Source: Polynucleobacter sp. MWH-UH2A (GTDB taxonomy: Bacteria; Pseudomonadota; Gammaproteobacteria; Burkholderiales; Burkholderiaceae). Taken from it: a stretch of DNA of 64,000 nucleotides. Location of the stretch: NCBI RefSeq assembly GCF_018687195.1, contig NZ_CP061321.1:496001-560000 (forward strand). Reading direction: 5' to 3'. The notes below the pieces were generated by a model that ran no database searches, was not told the DNA's origin, and saw only the letters and a list, made by a program, of their open reading frames with translations. This document shows positions 45,694-54,693 of the stretch, piece by piece. Position 1 is the first letter of the stretch. Each line of letters opens with the position of its first letter. Both the position numbers and the translations under genes were made by a program.

Positions 45694-46722
45694 GTGCTCA
45701 AAATTCAGTTCCCTCGTACGCAAAAAGGCATCTACTTCTGGTTTTTAGCCTTCTCGAGTTTTTTGCTATTTGTTTCACTAGCCACCCTTTTGGCTGCTGC
45801 GGGTGAGTTATCTAGCTCCTCTTCAGATTTAAAAAATCTGAGGGTGGTAATGCCAAATTTGGAAGAGTACGTTAGCTACCAAGCCATTGATTTTCGGCTA
45901 AACAATAGTACCCTCAATACCCGTCGATTAAAGCCGAGTGATATTCCAAAATTGGCGGATGATGCAGTTGTTCCAGTTGGATTGGATGATGCTATTAATC
46001 GCGCATTTCAGTATTTTTCTGAGTTTGAGAACAAGCGCTCTGGACCGATTTTGACTGTGACTTTGCCCAATGTTCAATCCGTCGAACCGGGCTCCCCTGC
46101 TGATTTGGCGGGTGTCAAGTCAGGAGATCTGATTCTCTATGTGAGCTCTATCAAAATAGAGTCAGTCATGGGCTATTACCAGGCGCTAAATGAAAGATTG
46201 TCTCCAGAAATCAGCTTGAAATTGCTTAGAGGTAAGCAAAATACGCTTTCAGTTGCCATGAAAAGTCTTACTCGTACCCCCATTACGGGCGGTAATAGTG
46301 GTATTACATTTTCGATTCCGCCAGAAGCGGTTTATCTAACCGAACAAGATGGCAAGCGAATGGCAGACCAATATCGGCGCGAAATGCTTCCTGCGATCTC
46401 GGTTGATTGGCGGGTTGAGGCCGCTAATAATTTGATGCAGAGCGCCAAACGTTTGAATTTAATTTCAAAAGGCGTTATTGATCCAGCCGGTTCTTCCTCT
46501 GCCAAAATTCAGGCTAAAGATGTGCTTAATTGGCAGCATAAAAAAGTTTTAGAAGCTATTGACACTTACTTTTCTCAGCGAAGAAAGATTGAGAATAAAA
46601 ATGCATTCTATTTAACTGGAATGGGTGATGCGGTAGTCGGCTTTGTTTGTAGTCTGGTTATTTTCGTGATTGCCGGGGCGCTGTATTGGTACCAACGTCG
46701 CATTGCAGGTAAAAAATCATGA
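45694..46722 (+). CDS. PDZ protein with helices at both ends
   Basis: 342 residues from GTG. Helix ~13-36, extracytoplasmic PDZ ~117-192 (SVEPGSPADLAGVKSGDLILYV), helical region, and a second helix ~312-334 with a basic tail (YQRRIAGKKS). PDZ without protease domain, so a binding scaffold in the periplasm. Overlaps the CheW-like start by 4 bp. Confidence 0.78.
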   Translation: MLKIQFPRTQKGIYFWFLAFSSFLLFVSLATLLAAAGELSSSSSDLKNLRVVMPNLEEYVSYQAIDFRLNNSTLNTRRLKPSDIPKLADDAVVPVGLDDAINRAFQYFSEFENKRSGPILTVTLPNVQSVEPGSPADLAGVKSGDLILYVSSIKIESVMGYYQALNERLSPEISLKLLRGKQNTLSVAMKSLTRTPITGGNSGITFSIPPEAVYLTEQDGKRMADQYRREMLPAISVDWRVEAANNLMQSAKRLNLISKGVIDPAGSSSAKIQAKDVLNWQHKKVLEAIDTYFSQRRKIENKNAFYLTGMGDAVVGFVCSLVIFVIAGALYWYQRRIAGKKS

Positions 46723-47126
46723 ACTCGCTTGAGAATCAAGAATACTGGCTTGGTTTGCGTATTCATGGCGAGCGCTATGCCTTGCCCGCATCTCATGTCT
46801 ATTCAGTATTTCTTTGCCCAGAGGCAGAGCAGTCGATTAAAGACTTAAAAATCAGTGGCGTTGTCGTGCACGAGGGTGAGCCGGTTTATCTGCGCAACCA
46901 CTTTCAATTGTTAAAGACGGCACTTGGTACTGGCGGTGGAGCAGCTTGGCAACAGGCGCCGAAAAGAGATCAAGCGCCATGGATAGTAGTGCTAAAAGAT
47001 GGCGCTGATAAAGGCTTGGGTTTTCGGGTGAACAACATAGTGGGGCCGTTTCATTGTTCGACCTTTCCTGAAGCGGCATTCTTGCATTACAACGGATCGG
47101 ATTTTCATTTGGTAGAGGTTTTATGA
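46719..47126 (+). CDS. CheW-like protein
   Basis: 135 residues. GERYALPASHVYSVFLCPE, GVVVHEGEPVYLRNHF and GLGFRVNNIVGPF match the two beta-barrels of CheW. It would couple receptors to a CheA-like partner. Resembles PilI of the Pil-Chp system in position. No methylesterase or response regulator is adjacent. Confidence 0.72.
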   Translation: MNSLENQEYWLGLRIHGERYALPASHVYSVFLCPEAEQSIKDLKISGVVVHEGEPVYLRNHFQLLKTALGTGGGAAWQQAPKRDQAPWIVVLKDGADKGLGFRVNNIVGPFHCSTFPEAAFLHYNGSDFHLVEVL

Positions 47127-47169
47127 AGTTGCTGGGCATGTCACGAAACCTTATAGTTAGATAATAAAT

Positions 47170-49155
47170 ATGCGCAAAATCTATAACAATCACGTATTTC
47201 AACGTTCGACGAAGCCTTGGCAGTGGCTAGCTGCCATCTCTTTTTCTGTTGCGCTATTAACTAGTATTGGCGCTTATTTAACCGCACGTTCTTGGTTGTC
47301 TGATGGTCGATATTTGCAGTCCATCGATTTAGAGCAAATTGAGGTATTGCGTCTTATACCTGCGCTGAAAGACCTACAGCAGCAGGTAACTGGCACTCAT
47401 ATCCTAGATTCCGAGTTTTTTAATGGCTTGAAAAAAGCAGATCGACTTCTGAGGTCAATGACCGACGATGTCAAGATGCCCGATAGTTCTAATGTATCAA
47501 GCCCAGTAAATCCTGCGACGCCTCAAAAAGTAAATACCGCCCCTAACTCCAGCAAGGGTTCCGAAGGAATCAAGAGCGCCAAAGATGAAGCAGTGGCAGT
47601 CCTTTCGGATAATCCGGCATTGGCTTTTTTCCAAAAGCTCGATGCAAAAATCATGAAGCTATTATTTGGAAAGCCAGATAAATATGCTGAAGCAGCTAAG
47701 GAGGATGATATTGCTCCTAGTTCAGTGGCAGCCGAACAAAAGTCGATTAATGCGACAGACATACAGGGTGTATTAGTTGGTGCGAAAACCGCTGAGCAAT
47801 CAATTGTTCTGCTGCTTGCTCAGGAGAAGGGTTTGGCTGGCTTGGATATTTTGGCTAAGTCTGCCGAGACCCTCATTTCATCAAAGGGCCCCTTAGAGTT
47901 AGATAAGATTGCAGCTGATTCCCCAGCGAGGAAGTATGCAGAAAGCTTGGCTGAGTACATCAAAGCAAATGCGGCTTGGCAAAAAAATATTACTAGCGCT
48001 TCTGCATCGGCGGATTTGCAAAAGGCTTTGGGTACCGTAATTGATCAAAAGGTCTTAATTGAAATCGAGGCGGGCAAAAAGACTTCTGGCAAATCAACCT
48101 TGAATCTCACACAAGCAATGCCTAAGGTACATCAAAGTCCTTGGCATACCAAATTGCCGCAAGAGAGCGCTTCAGCGCTTAAGGTCTACATAAACAATAT
48201 TCAGGTGGTGCGTGAATTTGCTTCAGATCATGAGGCCTTGAAGGTGGTTGCTCAGAAAAATTCAAATGGTATTCACCTCTTTGATTTTGCAGCTGCTGGT
48301 GGATTTTTGGGTTTCACATTAGTAAGCATCATCAGCTTAATCTGCGCTGGATTGGGCGCAGCGATGTTAATTAAAAATACTCGTGTTGCCGAGCCTGAAA
48401 ACAAGCGCGTCACCAAGCTTGCAGCCGCCGCCGATGAGCTTTTAGGATCAATTGATTTGGCATTAAATAAATCAGGCGACTCTAATTCCCAGGATGCAAA
48501 ATCAGTACCTGAGTCTAAATCTAAATCCCCCGACTCCCTCAAAGCGGATATGGAGCGAAGGGACTTGGCTGACACAAGCAAGGCAGAGCTAAAGACAGTT
48601 GTAAATGCGATTACTGAGCTCAGCGGCGATCTGAAAGATAAGGTGATTGGTATTGAGTCTCGCATGAAGGCGCTCAGCCAAATGGGCAATAAATTGCGTC
48701 ACTCAGTCAACACCCTACAGGATAAAAGTGCTCAGATGCGGTCTAGCGCCAGCGATCAATCTGATAACGCTTATGGTTCTACCTCGAATCAAAATCGCGG
48801 AGGACCTTTAGAACAATTACAAGATGCATTCTTTGCTCTTAAGCAGCAGGGTGTTCGTTTGTATTTAGCCATACTAGATAATCACTCGAGCAAGCAATTA
48901 GCGGTGGAAACGGAGCAGTTGAATTTATTGGTTGAGAGGGTGGAGTCAACCGTTTCCAAAATGCGTACTTCGTTAGCGCAAGCCTTAGACCAAGCTGTTG
49001 ATGCTCAAGCTACCATTCCGCAGGTTTCGCCAGAGGTTATTGAGCTCATTAGTATGGATGCAAAGCAGGTGATGCGCGATCTTGATTTGTGGCAAGAGGA
49101 ATTTGACGGCTTGAATCGCGCCTTTGGCGATCTCAAACGTGAAATCAAAGTGTGA
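47170..49155 (+). CDS. PilJ-like two-helix receptor without MCP tip
   Basis: 661 residues. Helix 1 at ~19-38, a 335-residue periplasmic region with helical repeats, helix 2 at ~375-400, and a 255-residue cytosolic coiled coil (KLRHSVNTLQDKSAQMR). The layout is that of PilJ, but I see no hairpin tip EIAQQTNLLALNA-type sequence or HAMP. Located where pilJ follows pilI. May be a receptor that signals only through its coiled coil, or an elongated adaptor. Confidence 0.6.
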   Translation: MRKIYNNHVFQRSTKPWQWLAAISFSVALLTSIGAYLTARSWLSDGRYLQSIDLEQIEVLRLIPALKDLQQQVTGTHILDSEFFNGLKKADRLLRSMTDDVKMPDSSNVSSPVNPATPQKVNTAPNSSKGSEGIKSAKDEAVAVLSDNPALAFFQKLDAKIMKLLFGKPDKYAEAAKEDDIAPSSVAAEQKSINATDIQGVLVGAKTAEQSIVLLLAQEKGLAGLDILAKSAETLISSKGPLELDKIAADSPARKYAESLAEYIKANAAWQKNITSASASADLQKALGTVIDQKVLIEIEAGKKTSGKSTLNLTQAMPKVHQSPWHTKLPQESASALKVYINNIQVVREFASDHEALKVVAQKNSNGIHLFDFAAAGGFLGFTLVSIISLICAGLGAAMLIKNTRVAEPENKRVTKLAAAADELLGSIDLALNKSGDSNSQDAKSVPESKSKSPDSLKADMERRDLADTSKAELKTVVNAITELSGDLKDKVIGIESRMKALSQMGNKLRHSVNTLQDKSAQMRSSASDQSDNAYGSTSNQNRGGPLEQLQDAFFALKQQGVRLYLAILDNHSSKQLAVETEQLNLLVERVESTVSKMRTSLAQALDQAVDAQATIPQVSPEVIELISMDAKQVMRDLDLWQEEFDGLNRAFGDLKREIKV

Positions 49156-49187
49156 TTCATTTAAAGATCCATTAAACACTGCAAACC

Positions 49188-50738
49188 ATGGCTGAAGAAA
49201 AACCACTATTTTTAATAGATGTTGATCGGGCGATCGAGGGATTGCTATCAGCCACGCCTAAAAATACAGCTGGACCAATTCAGGTTGAGCCTATCGTGAT
49301 GCATTGCGTTGATTTAGCGAATGCGCTTGATGGCGCTGGGCTGGAAGACATTTCTGAATTCGCCCAAGAATTGGCTGTGCAATTTAAGGAAAATCAAGCG
49401 CAGTCACTTTTACTTGTGAATGATTTTATTTTATTGACGAATGCTGGAGTAACTCAGGTTCACCCGAGTGAAGCGACCAAGCAAGTTGTAAGCGATGAAG
49501 TATTAAAAGCGGCTAAAGCGAGCTTTGCTAATAAACTTGCGCAGTTAAAGGCGGGCGCACCAATTTCCGCTGAACCGATACAGATTGGCGAGCAGAGCCC
49601 GCAAGCTGAGCAAAATCCAATTTCCGTAATAAATGAGGCAAAACCCGCTGAAGAGGTGGTTGAAGATGCTTTCCCTAATCAAGAATTTTCTCCCGAACTG
49701 TTTCGTGCTTTACAAGTAAAAAAAGTGGAGACTGAAGATCAGGCTCCCGTGCAAACTGTCGAGCCTGCCTCGCCAGAGCCCGTCTCGCGTGAGCAGGCTT
49801 TAGAGCAAGCCTTAGATCGCGCTGTAAATGAACTAAATCATTTGTTTGCGGCAAGAAAAGAGTCGCCACCCGTCTTATTTACTCCGCCACAGCCAAAACC
49901 ATTCTCATTGCCGGAGAATTTGACCAAACCAATTGATCGCGAGAGTGCATTTGAATATTCAGGTAGGGCGCGTTATCTAGATAAACATTACACATTGGAT
50001 CGATCCAGCAATTTAAATCGCATGCAAAAAGCGCGTAGTTTGGTTGGCAAAGGCGATAACTGGAGTGGTGTAGAGGTAGACTTTTTGCTGGGTCGTGAGC
50101 AAGATGAATTGGTGCGATCAGGTCAGCAATCACTACGCCATATTTTTGAAAACCTCACAGACGAATTATTGATTGATGAGGTGTATGCAGATCCAGATAT
50201 CGCACAGCAGCTTTTAACCATACTCAGTATTTTGCCGCCTTGCCCTAGTATTTTTGCGGTTCAACAAGAGTTGATGATTTTTGTCGACTTAGATCATGTG
50301 ACCCTGTCAAATGAGCACTTAGTAGCTGTCAGCAATATGATGGCGGAAATCGGCGGCTCTCTGGAGATCCATCATGATGGCGTGCGGTTGTCCTGCCCAT
50401 CAAGTTTGCTGCGTATGCCAATGGCTTTCTTTACTCGACATGGGGAAAACTATGCAGTTTCTGCGATCCAGTATCTTGGTGAAGAGCCTATGGGTAAAGT
50501 GGTTGACTCTAAAGTTGATTTTTTGGGGGAGATCATTCATCCAGCTCGCAATATCTATGTTCGGGCGGGTAACCATGATTACGTGATTCATGCCCATGAA
50601 TTCTTGGGCGTTCAAAATATGAATGTGCATCAAAATTTCCCCAGTTCCTTGGAGCGGCCCTACTGGATGGCTGGCGTTGCTTTAGATGGTGCCAATAATG
50701 TTTATTCCTGGGTTGCATTGGATCGGTACACGAGATAA
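49188..50738 (+). CDS. degenerate CheA-like protein
   Basis: 516 residues. Residues ~386-410 (IGGSLEIHHDGVRLSCPSSL) resemble the end of the CheA HATPase domain and ~411-516 (VIHAHEFLGVQNMN, WMAGVALDGANN) the CheW-like P5 domain. Nothing like the N, G1 or G2 boxes is present, so no kinase activity is expected. The N-terminal ~1-120 helices may be a remnant Hpt without a phosphorylatable His motif. Position matches chpA after pilI-pilJ. Stop overlaps flgA start. Confidence 0.55.
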   Translation: MAEEKPLFLIDVDRAIEGLLSATPKNTAGPIQVEPIVMHCVDLANALDGAGLEDISEFAQELAVQFKENQAQSLLLVNDFILLTNAGVTQVHPSEATKQVVSDEVLKAAKASFANKLAQLKAGAPISAEPIQIGEQSPQAEQNPISVINEAKPAEEVVEDAFPNQEFSPELFRALQVKKVETEDQAPVQTVEPASPEPVSREQALEQALDRAVNELNHLFAARKESPPVLFTPPQPKPFSLPENLTKPIDRESAFEYSGRARYLDKHYTLDRSSNLNRMQKARSLVGKGDNWSGVEVDFLLGREQDELVRSGQQSLRHIFENLTDELLIDEVYADPDIAQQLLTILSILPPCPSIFAVQQELMIFVDLDHVTLSNEHLVAVSNMMAEIGGSLEIHHDGVRLSCPSSLLRMPMAFFTRHGENYAVSAIQYLGEEPMGKVVDSKVDFLGEIIHPARNIYVRAGNHDYVIHAHEFLGVQNMNVHQNFPSSLERPYWMAGVALDGANNVYSWVALDRYTR

Positions 50739-51415
50739 TGCGTTTTTTTGGGTTCTTCATAGTTGCCTATTTATTAGGCACAAGCGCTCAAGCAGCTTTA
50801 GCGCCTGATCTTGATAAAGAAATCACGCGTTTTATTCAATCTAGCCCCACTGTTAATGGTTTGCGATTCCAGGCGGAGTTGGTTGACCCTAATATTGTTG
50901 TTCCCGTCTGTATGGGTGGCGCTATTGAAATTGGTACTCAGCCTGGGGCGCGAATTTGGGGTAGAACAACCCTTCAGTTACGTTGCGCCAAGGCGGGTTG
51001 GATGGTCAATATTCCCTTCAATATTCGGGTGTTTGGCAATTATGTGGTTGCCAGCCAGTATCTTCCAGCCGGCCAAAAGATTGAGCCAAGCGATATTCGG
51101 GTGATTGACGGGGAGTTAAGCGCGTTGCCAGACGATGTTTTGAGGTCTCCCAAAGGGGCATATGACCGTATTTTGAGCCGTTCTCTACAAATGGGTTCTC
51201 CAGTCGGGCTAAACGATTTAAAGGAATCATCCGTAATAAAAGCAGGAGATCCCGTAAGGCTTGTCCTTAAAGGCAAGGATTTTGAGGTTTCTGGTGAGGG
51301 TATAGCCCAAACCGCAGGCATGATCGGCGATATGGTGCGAGTTCGTATTGCGGATGGTCAGGTCTTGCAAGGAAAGGTTTTAAGGCCGTCAGTCGTCGTA
51401 GTGACGGTGGAATAA
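50738..51415 (+). CDS. flgA: flagellar P-ring assembly chaperone FlgA
   Basis: 225 residues, signal peptide ending near AQAA(20). C-terminal SAF domain from ~115 (LPAGQKIEPSDIRVIDG, MGSPVGLNDLKESSVIKAGDPV, MIGDMVRVRIADGQVLQGKV). Periplasmic chaperone for FlgI. TAATG junction couples it to the CheA-like gene. Confidence 0.93.
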   Translation: MRFFGFFIVAYLLGTSAQAALAPDLDKEITRFIQSSPTVNGLRFQAELVDPNIVVPVCMGGAIEIGTQPGARIWGRTTLQLRCAKAGWMVNIPFNIRVFGNYVVASQYLPAGQKIEPSDIRVIDGELSALPDDVLRSPKGAYDRILSRSLQMGSPVGLNDLKESSVIKAGDPVRLVLKGKDFEVSGEGIAQTAGMIGDMVRVRIADGQVLQGKVLRPSVVVVTVE

Positions 51416-51519
51416 TGGATGTAAAAACCCAGTATTTGGGTTACAGTGGTGAGAATGGGCAGCAATCCTCGGATTGGTGCCAAGGGTAGTAAAATGCTCT
51501 TAGTGCAGAGGAGAAAGCG

Positions 51520-51855
51520 ATGAAGGTAAACGAGAATGGGGCGTTAATTCCGCCAAATACAGGGGTTGGTAAACCGAACTCTGGCTCGAACTCGACTGCT
51601 TTAAACCCAAGCGCAAATAAGTTAGCCACTGATACAGTTGCTGGCCCAGCAGTCAATTTAGATATCAGCTTGACGGCTAAGTTGGCTGAAGTGCAAAGTG
51701 ATTCCAAGGCAAATAAAGTCACTGATGAGGCTTTGATTGAGAAGCTCCGCAATCAAGTGGCCAATGGCGAATTTAAGATCGATTACAAAAAGATATCTCA
51801 GGCAATGCTCAAAGATGTTGTTGCCGCAATTGGTCAAAAACCAAAACAAGCCTAA
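51520..51855 (+). CDS. flgM: anti-sigma-28 factor FlgM
   Basis: 111 residues. The C-terminal half (EALIEKLRNQVANGEFKIDY, KISQAMLKDV) is the FliA-binding region; the N-terminal half is disordered and exported through the flagellum when the hook is done. GAGGAGA before the ATG. Confidence 0.9.
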   Translation: MKVNENGALIPPNTGVGKPNSGSNSTALNPSANKLATDTVAGPAVNLDISLTAKLAEVQSDSKANKVTDEALIEKLRNQVANGEFKIDYKKISQAMLKDVVAAIGQKPKQA

Positions 51856-51870
51856 GTCAAGCTTAGGCTT
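51848..51870 (+). repeat. 9-bp hairpin at the flgM stop
   Basis: AAGCCTAAG / CTTAGGCTT with a 5-nt loop overlaps the flgM stop codon and lies 26 bp before the flgN-like start. No T tract, so more likely translational coupling control or partial terminator. Confidence 0.6.
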
Positions 51871-51895
51871 GCATCACCCCCCAAATCTAATAGTT

Positions 51896-52309
51896 ATGTC
51901 AGAACAATCCCCATCAATGTCATTTGATGGGATGCAATCTTTCTTGCAAAAGATTGCCGGCGCTGTTTTAGATCTGCGTAGTGCACTTGAGGTAAATGAC
52001 ATGGATCGGCTGCCAGCTGCGTTGGATCTTACCAATGTTGCTTTAGATGCCATCAATCAGTACCCAGGCGGTGCTGAACAACTCAAAGTCGATATTGGAC
52101 AGTTTCCAGATGAGCAAAAGCGCAGTCTCATGAGTTTGTTAGATGAGGCTTCCGTCAACCATCAAATTAACGGCGATCTCATTCGTTTGGCAATGCAACG
52201 TAGCGCTGCTATGCAATCCTTTATCGCACAACAAGCTCCTAGCGCGACCTACGATAGCGAGGGTGGAGTGCCTGGATCAGTCGGCGGCGTCCTATCACGC
52301 AAGGTCTAG
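51896..52309 (+). CDS. flgN: FlgN-like flagellar chaperone
   Basis: 137 residues from ATG 51896. The NHQINGDLIRLAMQRSAAMQS segment with the terminal TYDSEG is the FlgN pattern for hook-associated protein export. The long upstream in-frame extension is inside flgM in another frame and is rejected. Confidence 0.78.
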   Translation: MSEQSPSMSFDGMQSFLQKIAGAVLDLRSALEVNDMDRLPAALDLTNVALDAINQYPGGAEQLKVDIGQFPDEQKRSLMSLLDEASVNHQINGDLIRLAMQRSAAMQSFIAQQAPSATYDSEGGVPGSVGGVLSRKV

Positions 52310-52438
52310 CGCTCACAAGCATGTCACGTACAAGAATTTTTTAGTATTTTTGTCCATAATAGTGATGTGCACCCAGAGGCAAGTAGCTTCTCCAAGAGTG
52401 ATTAGTACGGTTAAATATTTATATCCATTCCGGAAGTT

Positions 52439-53125
52439 ATGCAATTTTTTGATAATGCTCGTCTAGATATTGCTAGGCAAAACTTAAACCGTGGCCGCTA
52501 TCAAGCAGCGTTTGAGATCTTTTATGAATTGGCCGTCCATGATGTGGATGAGGAGGCGCAATTTGCGCTCACCAAAATGTGCTTTGATGGGCATTTGGAT
52601 GCGGAGCAAATTGCCAAGCTCTTTGAGTGGGTAAATTCTAATAGCAGCCTTGGCAATGGTTATGCCCATTTTAATGTGGCCCTCATGTATGAGCGGGGTA
52701 TGGGTGAGATTAAGCAGAACTACAAAACCGCTATTGAATATTATGAAAAGGCGATCAAAGAAGATGTTGTAGATGCCTACTGTAATCTAGGCAATATCTA
52801 TGCGTTAGGCCTGGGTGAGGAGCAAGGCATTCCTCGTAATATGAATAAGGGAATTGAGTATCTTGCTAAAGGCGCGCAAGAGGGTAGTCGACAAGCGGCC
52901 TATACGCTGGGATGTCTTTATGAAAAAGGGGAATTTATTCCCCAGGACCACAGTAAGGCTTGCTACTACTTGGTGCTAGCAACCCTAGCAGGACATGAGC
53001 AGGCGCATCGGGTATTGATTATTTTTCAGCACACCAATAAAGGTGATTTCAACAAAGAGTTTGATGAAGCTGAATTGCAGTATGGAAAAATCAAAAATAT
53101 GCGTAGGCTCTATAAGAGTCTGTAA
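52439..53125 (+). CDS. Sel1-repeat protein
   Basis: 228 residues, no signal peptide. Four or five Sel1-like alpha repeats (e.g. AHFNVALMYERGMGEIKQN, YCNLGNIYALGLGEEQ, AAYTLGCLYEKGEF). Probably a cytosolic protein-protein scaffold. Its place between flgN and fliA suggests a flagellar or chemosensory role. Convergent with fliA. Confidence 0.82.
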   Translation: MQFFDNARLDIARQNLNRGRYQAAFEIFYELAVHDVDEEAQFALTKMCFDGHLDAEQIAKLFEWVNSNSSLGNGYAHFNVALMYERGMGEIKQNYKTAIEYYEKAIKEDVVDAYCNLGNIYALGLGEEQGIPRNMNKGIEYLAKGAQEGSRQAAYTLGCLYEKGEFIPQDHSKACYYLVLATLAGHEQAHRVLIIFQHTNKGDFNKEFDEAELQYGKIKNMRRLYKSL

Positions 53126-53139
53126 GCTGGGCGCAACTA

Positions 53140-53829
53140 TTAAATTTTGAGTTTGGCCCGAATGCGAATCATGCCCTGAGTATGAATTTGGCTAATGCGT
53201 CCTGGCGTGATATTCATGACTTGGGCGATTTCTCTATAAGAGAGGTCTTCTTGATAGTGAAGTGCAAACACTAATTGCTCGTTTTCAGGAAGGCCCTCTA
53301 GGATGGTAGCAATACGTTCAGCCAATTGGGCCATTGCCACAGCTCTCATGGGATCTGATGAGTCGGTATCAGACGGCAAAAGATCATCTGATAAATCATC
53401 GAGTGGCATGAGGTGAACCATATTGGCCATGATGGCATGGTATGCCTCAATCGTCATTTCAGCGCTGGCAGCAATTTCTCTTTCAGAGGGGTGGCGACCT
53501 AAATTTTGTTCTAGTTTGCGGGTAACTTTTTCTAAACCCTCTAGCTCATCACGTTGATTGCGCGGCAAAATATCATTTTTGCGGCAAGCATCGTAGATGG
53601 CGCCACGAATGCGGGTACGGGCGTATACCTCAAAGTTCAAATTGGCTTGAGGCTCATATCGGGTTAAGGCATCCAATAAACCCGTTAAACCCTCTTGAAT
53701 TAAATCATCTACTTCAACATTGGGCGGCAGGCGCGAGCAAATTTGATGGGCAATGCGCTTTACAAGTGGCAGATGTTCTTTGATGGCGAGATCAATATCA
53801 ACTGACTGGGTATAACTAGAAGGTTTCAA
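53140..53829 (-). CDS. fliA: flagellar sigma factor FliA (sigma-28)
   Basis: 229 residues. Region 2 has PLVKRIAHQICSRLPPNVEVDDLIQEGLTGLLDALTRYEP (in parts), region 4 has DLSYREIAQVMNITPGRISQIHTQG. Directs late flagellar genes; FlgM is its antagonist 1.3 kb away. Leftward, 45 bp downstream of the FlhG-like gene and probably in the same flhA-flhF-flhG-fliA unit. Confidence 0.95.
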   Translation of the reverse strand: MKPSSYTQSVDIDLAIKEHLPLVKRIAHQICSRLPPNVEVDDLIQEGLTGLLDALTRYEPQANLNFEVYARTRIRGAIYDACRKNDILPRNQRDELEGLEKVTRKLEQNLGRHPSEREIAASAEMTIEAYHAIMANMVHLMPLDDLSDDLLPSDTDSSDPMRAVAMAQLAERIATILEGLPENEQLVFALHYQEDLSYREIAQVMNITPGRISQIHTQGMIRIRAKLKI

Positions 53830-53874
53830 TCACAGCTCGCACAAAAGGACATCAATAGGATTCTCTAAATTGTA

Positions 53875-54693
53875 TCAAGCGGTAATTTTGGCAGAAATTG
53901 CTTTAAAAAATTGATGAGGCAGAACAAATTCATGGGGGGTACCATGGGTAACGGGGTTAAAACTCATGTCATCCAGATCAATCTCGACCCTTTGAGCGGT
54001 AAAGGCTTGAACCCAGCCTAAGGACTCGATATTTTGCTCAAGGGCTCTTTGAGCCGCATCTTGCAACTTTTCAAAAGCAGCGGTACCTGCCGCCTCATCA
54101 TGTCCACCAACAATCAGTACCGAAAGTGGCTCATCCGGTTGCAATTCAGCCATTTGGCGAATCATGACCATCGCTTTTTTTAAGCAGGCTTCCTCAGTAG
54201 AGGCAATCAAGATACGTTTGATATTGCTGCCATAGTAAGCGACGATATTTGCCTGTGGGTCAACCGTCGGAAACACAACATAATCGATGTCAATTTCATG
54301 TTTTACTAAGCGTTCATCGAGTTTGGGATATTTTGCATATCGACTGGTGATCTCTGGGCGTAACTTGGCGCTAGTGGCGTACCAAAAGTTATCGTCTATC
54401 TGTTTAATCGTTCTTAATAAGTCAATCGAGTTGGAAAAAACCTGCCCCAAGTCATACCGCACTGGGTATAAAAAACCAGACATGGTTTTGCGATCGGCCA
54501 AAGGAACCTCATCAACCAGCAATACACGGTGACCAAGTTGTCTGATGTTATGAGCAGCGCCATGACCAAGATGAATTGTGGAGTCTGGATCTAATGTGCT
54601 CGCAATGCAAATGACGCGGCACAGTTCTGAGCCAAAAATATCACGTAAACCTGCGGCCTGATCGGTGCCGCTAACAGTGCTTGCCGTATTCAT
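53875..54693 (-). CDS. flhG: FlhG-like ParA/MinD-family protein lacking the P-loop
   Basis: 272 residues. Alignment by eye with FlhG works for GHRVLLVDEVPLADRKTMSGFLY (deviant Walker A' partner region, in parts), YDLGQVFSNSIDLLRTI and the C-terminal half, but the Walker A site (SGKGGVGKT or GASGVGRT) is replaced by STLDPDSTIHLG. So no ATP binding of the usual kind. Overlaps flhF by ATGA. FlhG normally limits flagellar number with FlhF. Confidence 0.8.
   Translation of the reverse strand: MNTASTVSGTDQAAGLRDIFGSELCRVICIASTLDPDSTIHLGHGAAHNIRQLGHRVLLVDEVPLADRKTMSGFLYPVRYDLGQVFSNSIDLLRTIKQIDDNFWYATSAKLRPEITSRYAKYPKLDERLVKHEIDIDYVVFPTVDPQANIVAYYGSNIKRILIASTEEACLKKAMVMIRQMAELQPDEPLSVLIVGGHDEAAGTAAFEKLQDAAQRALEQNIESLGWVQAFTAQRVEIDLDDMSFNPVTHGTPHEFVLPHQFFKAISAKITA

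Noticed and set aside
51737..51895. N-terminal extension of FlgN-like
   Set aside because: Lies in another frame of flgM; the ATG at 51896 starts a normal protein.
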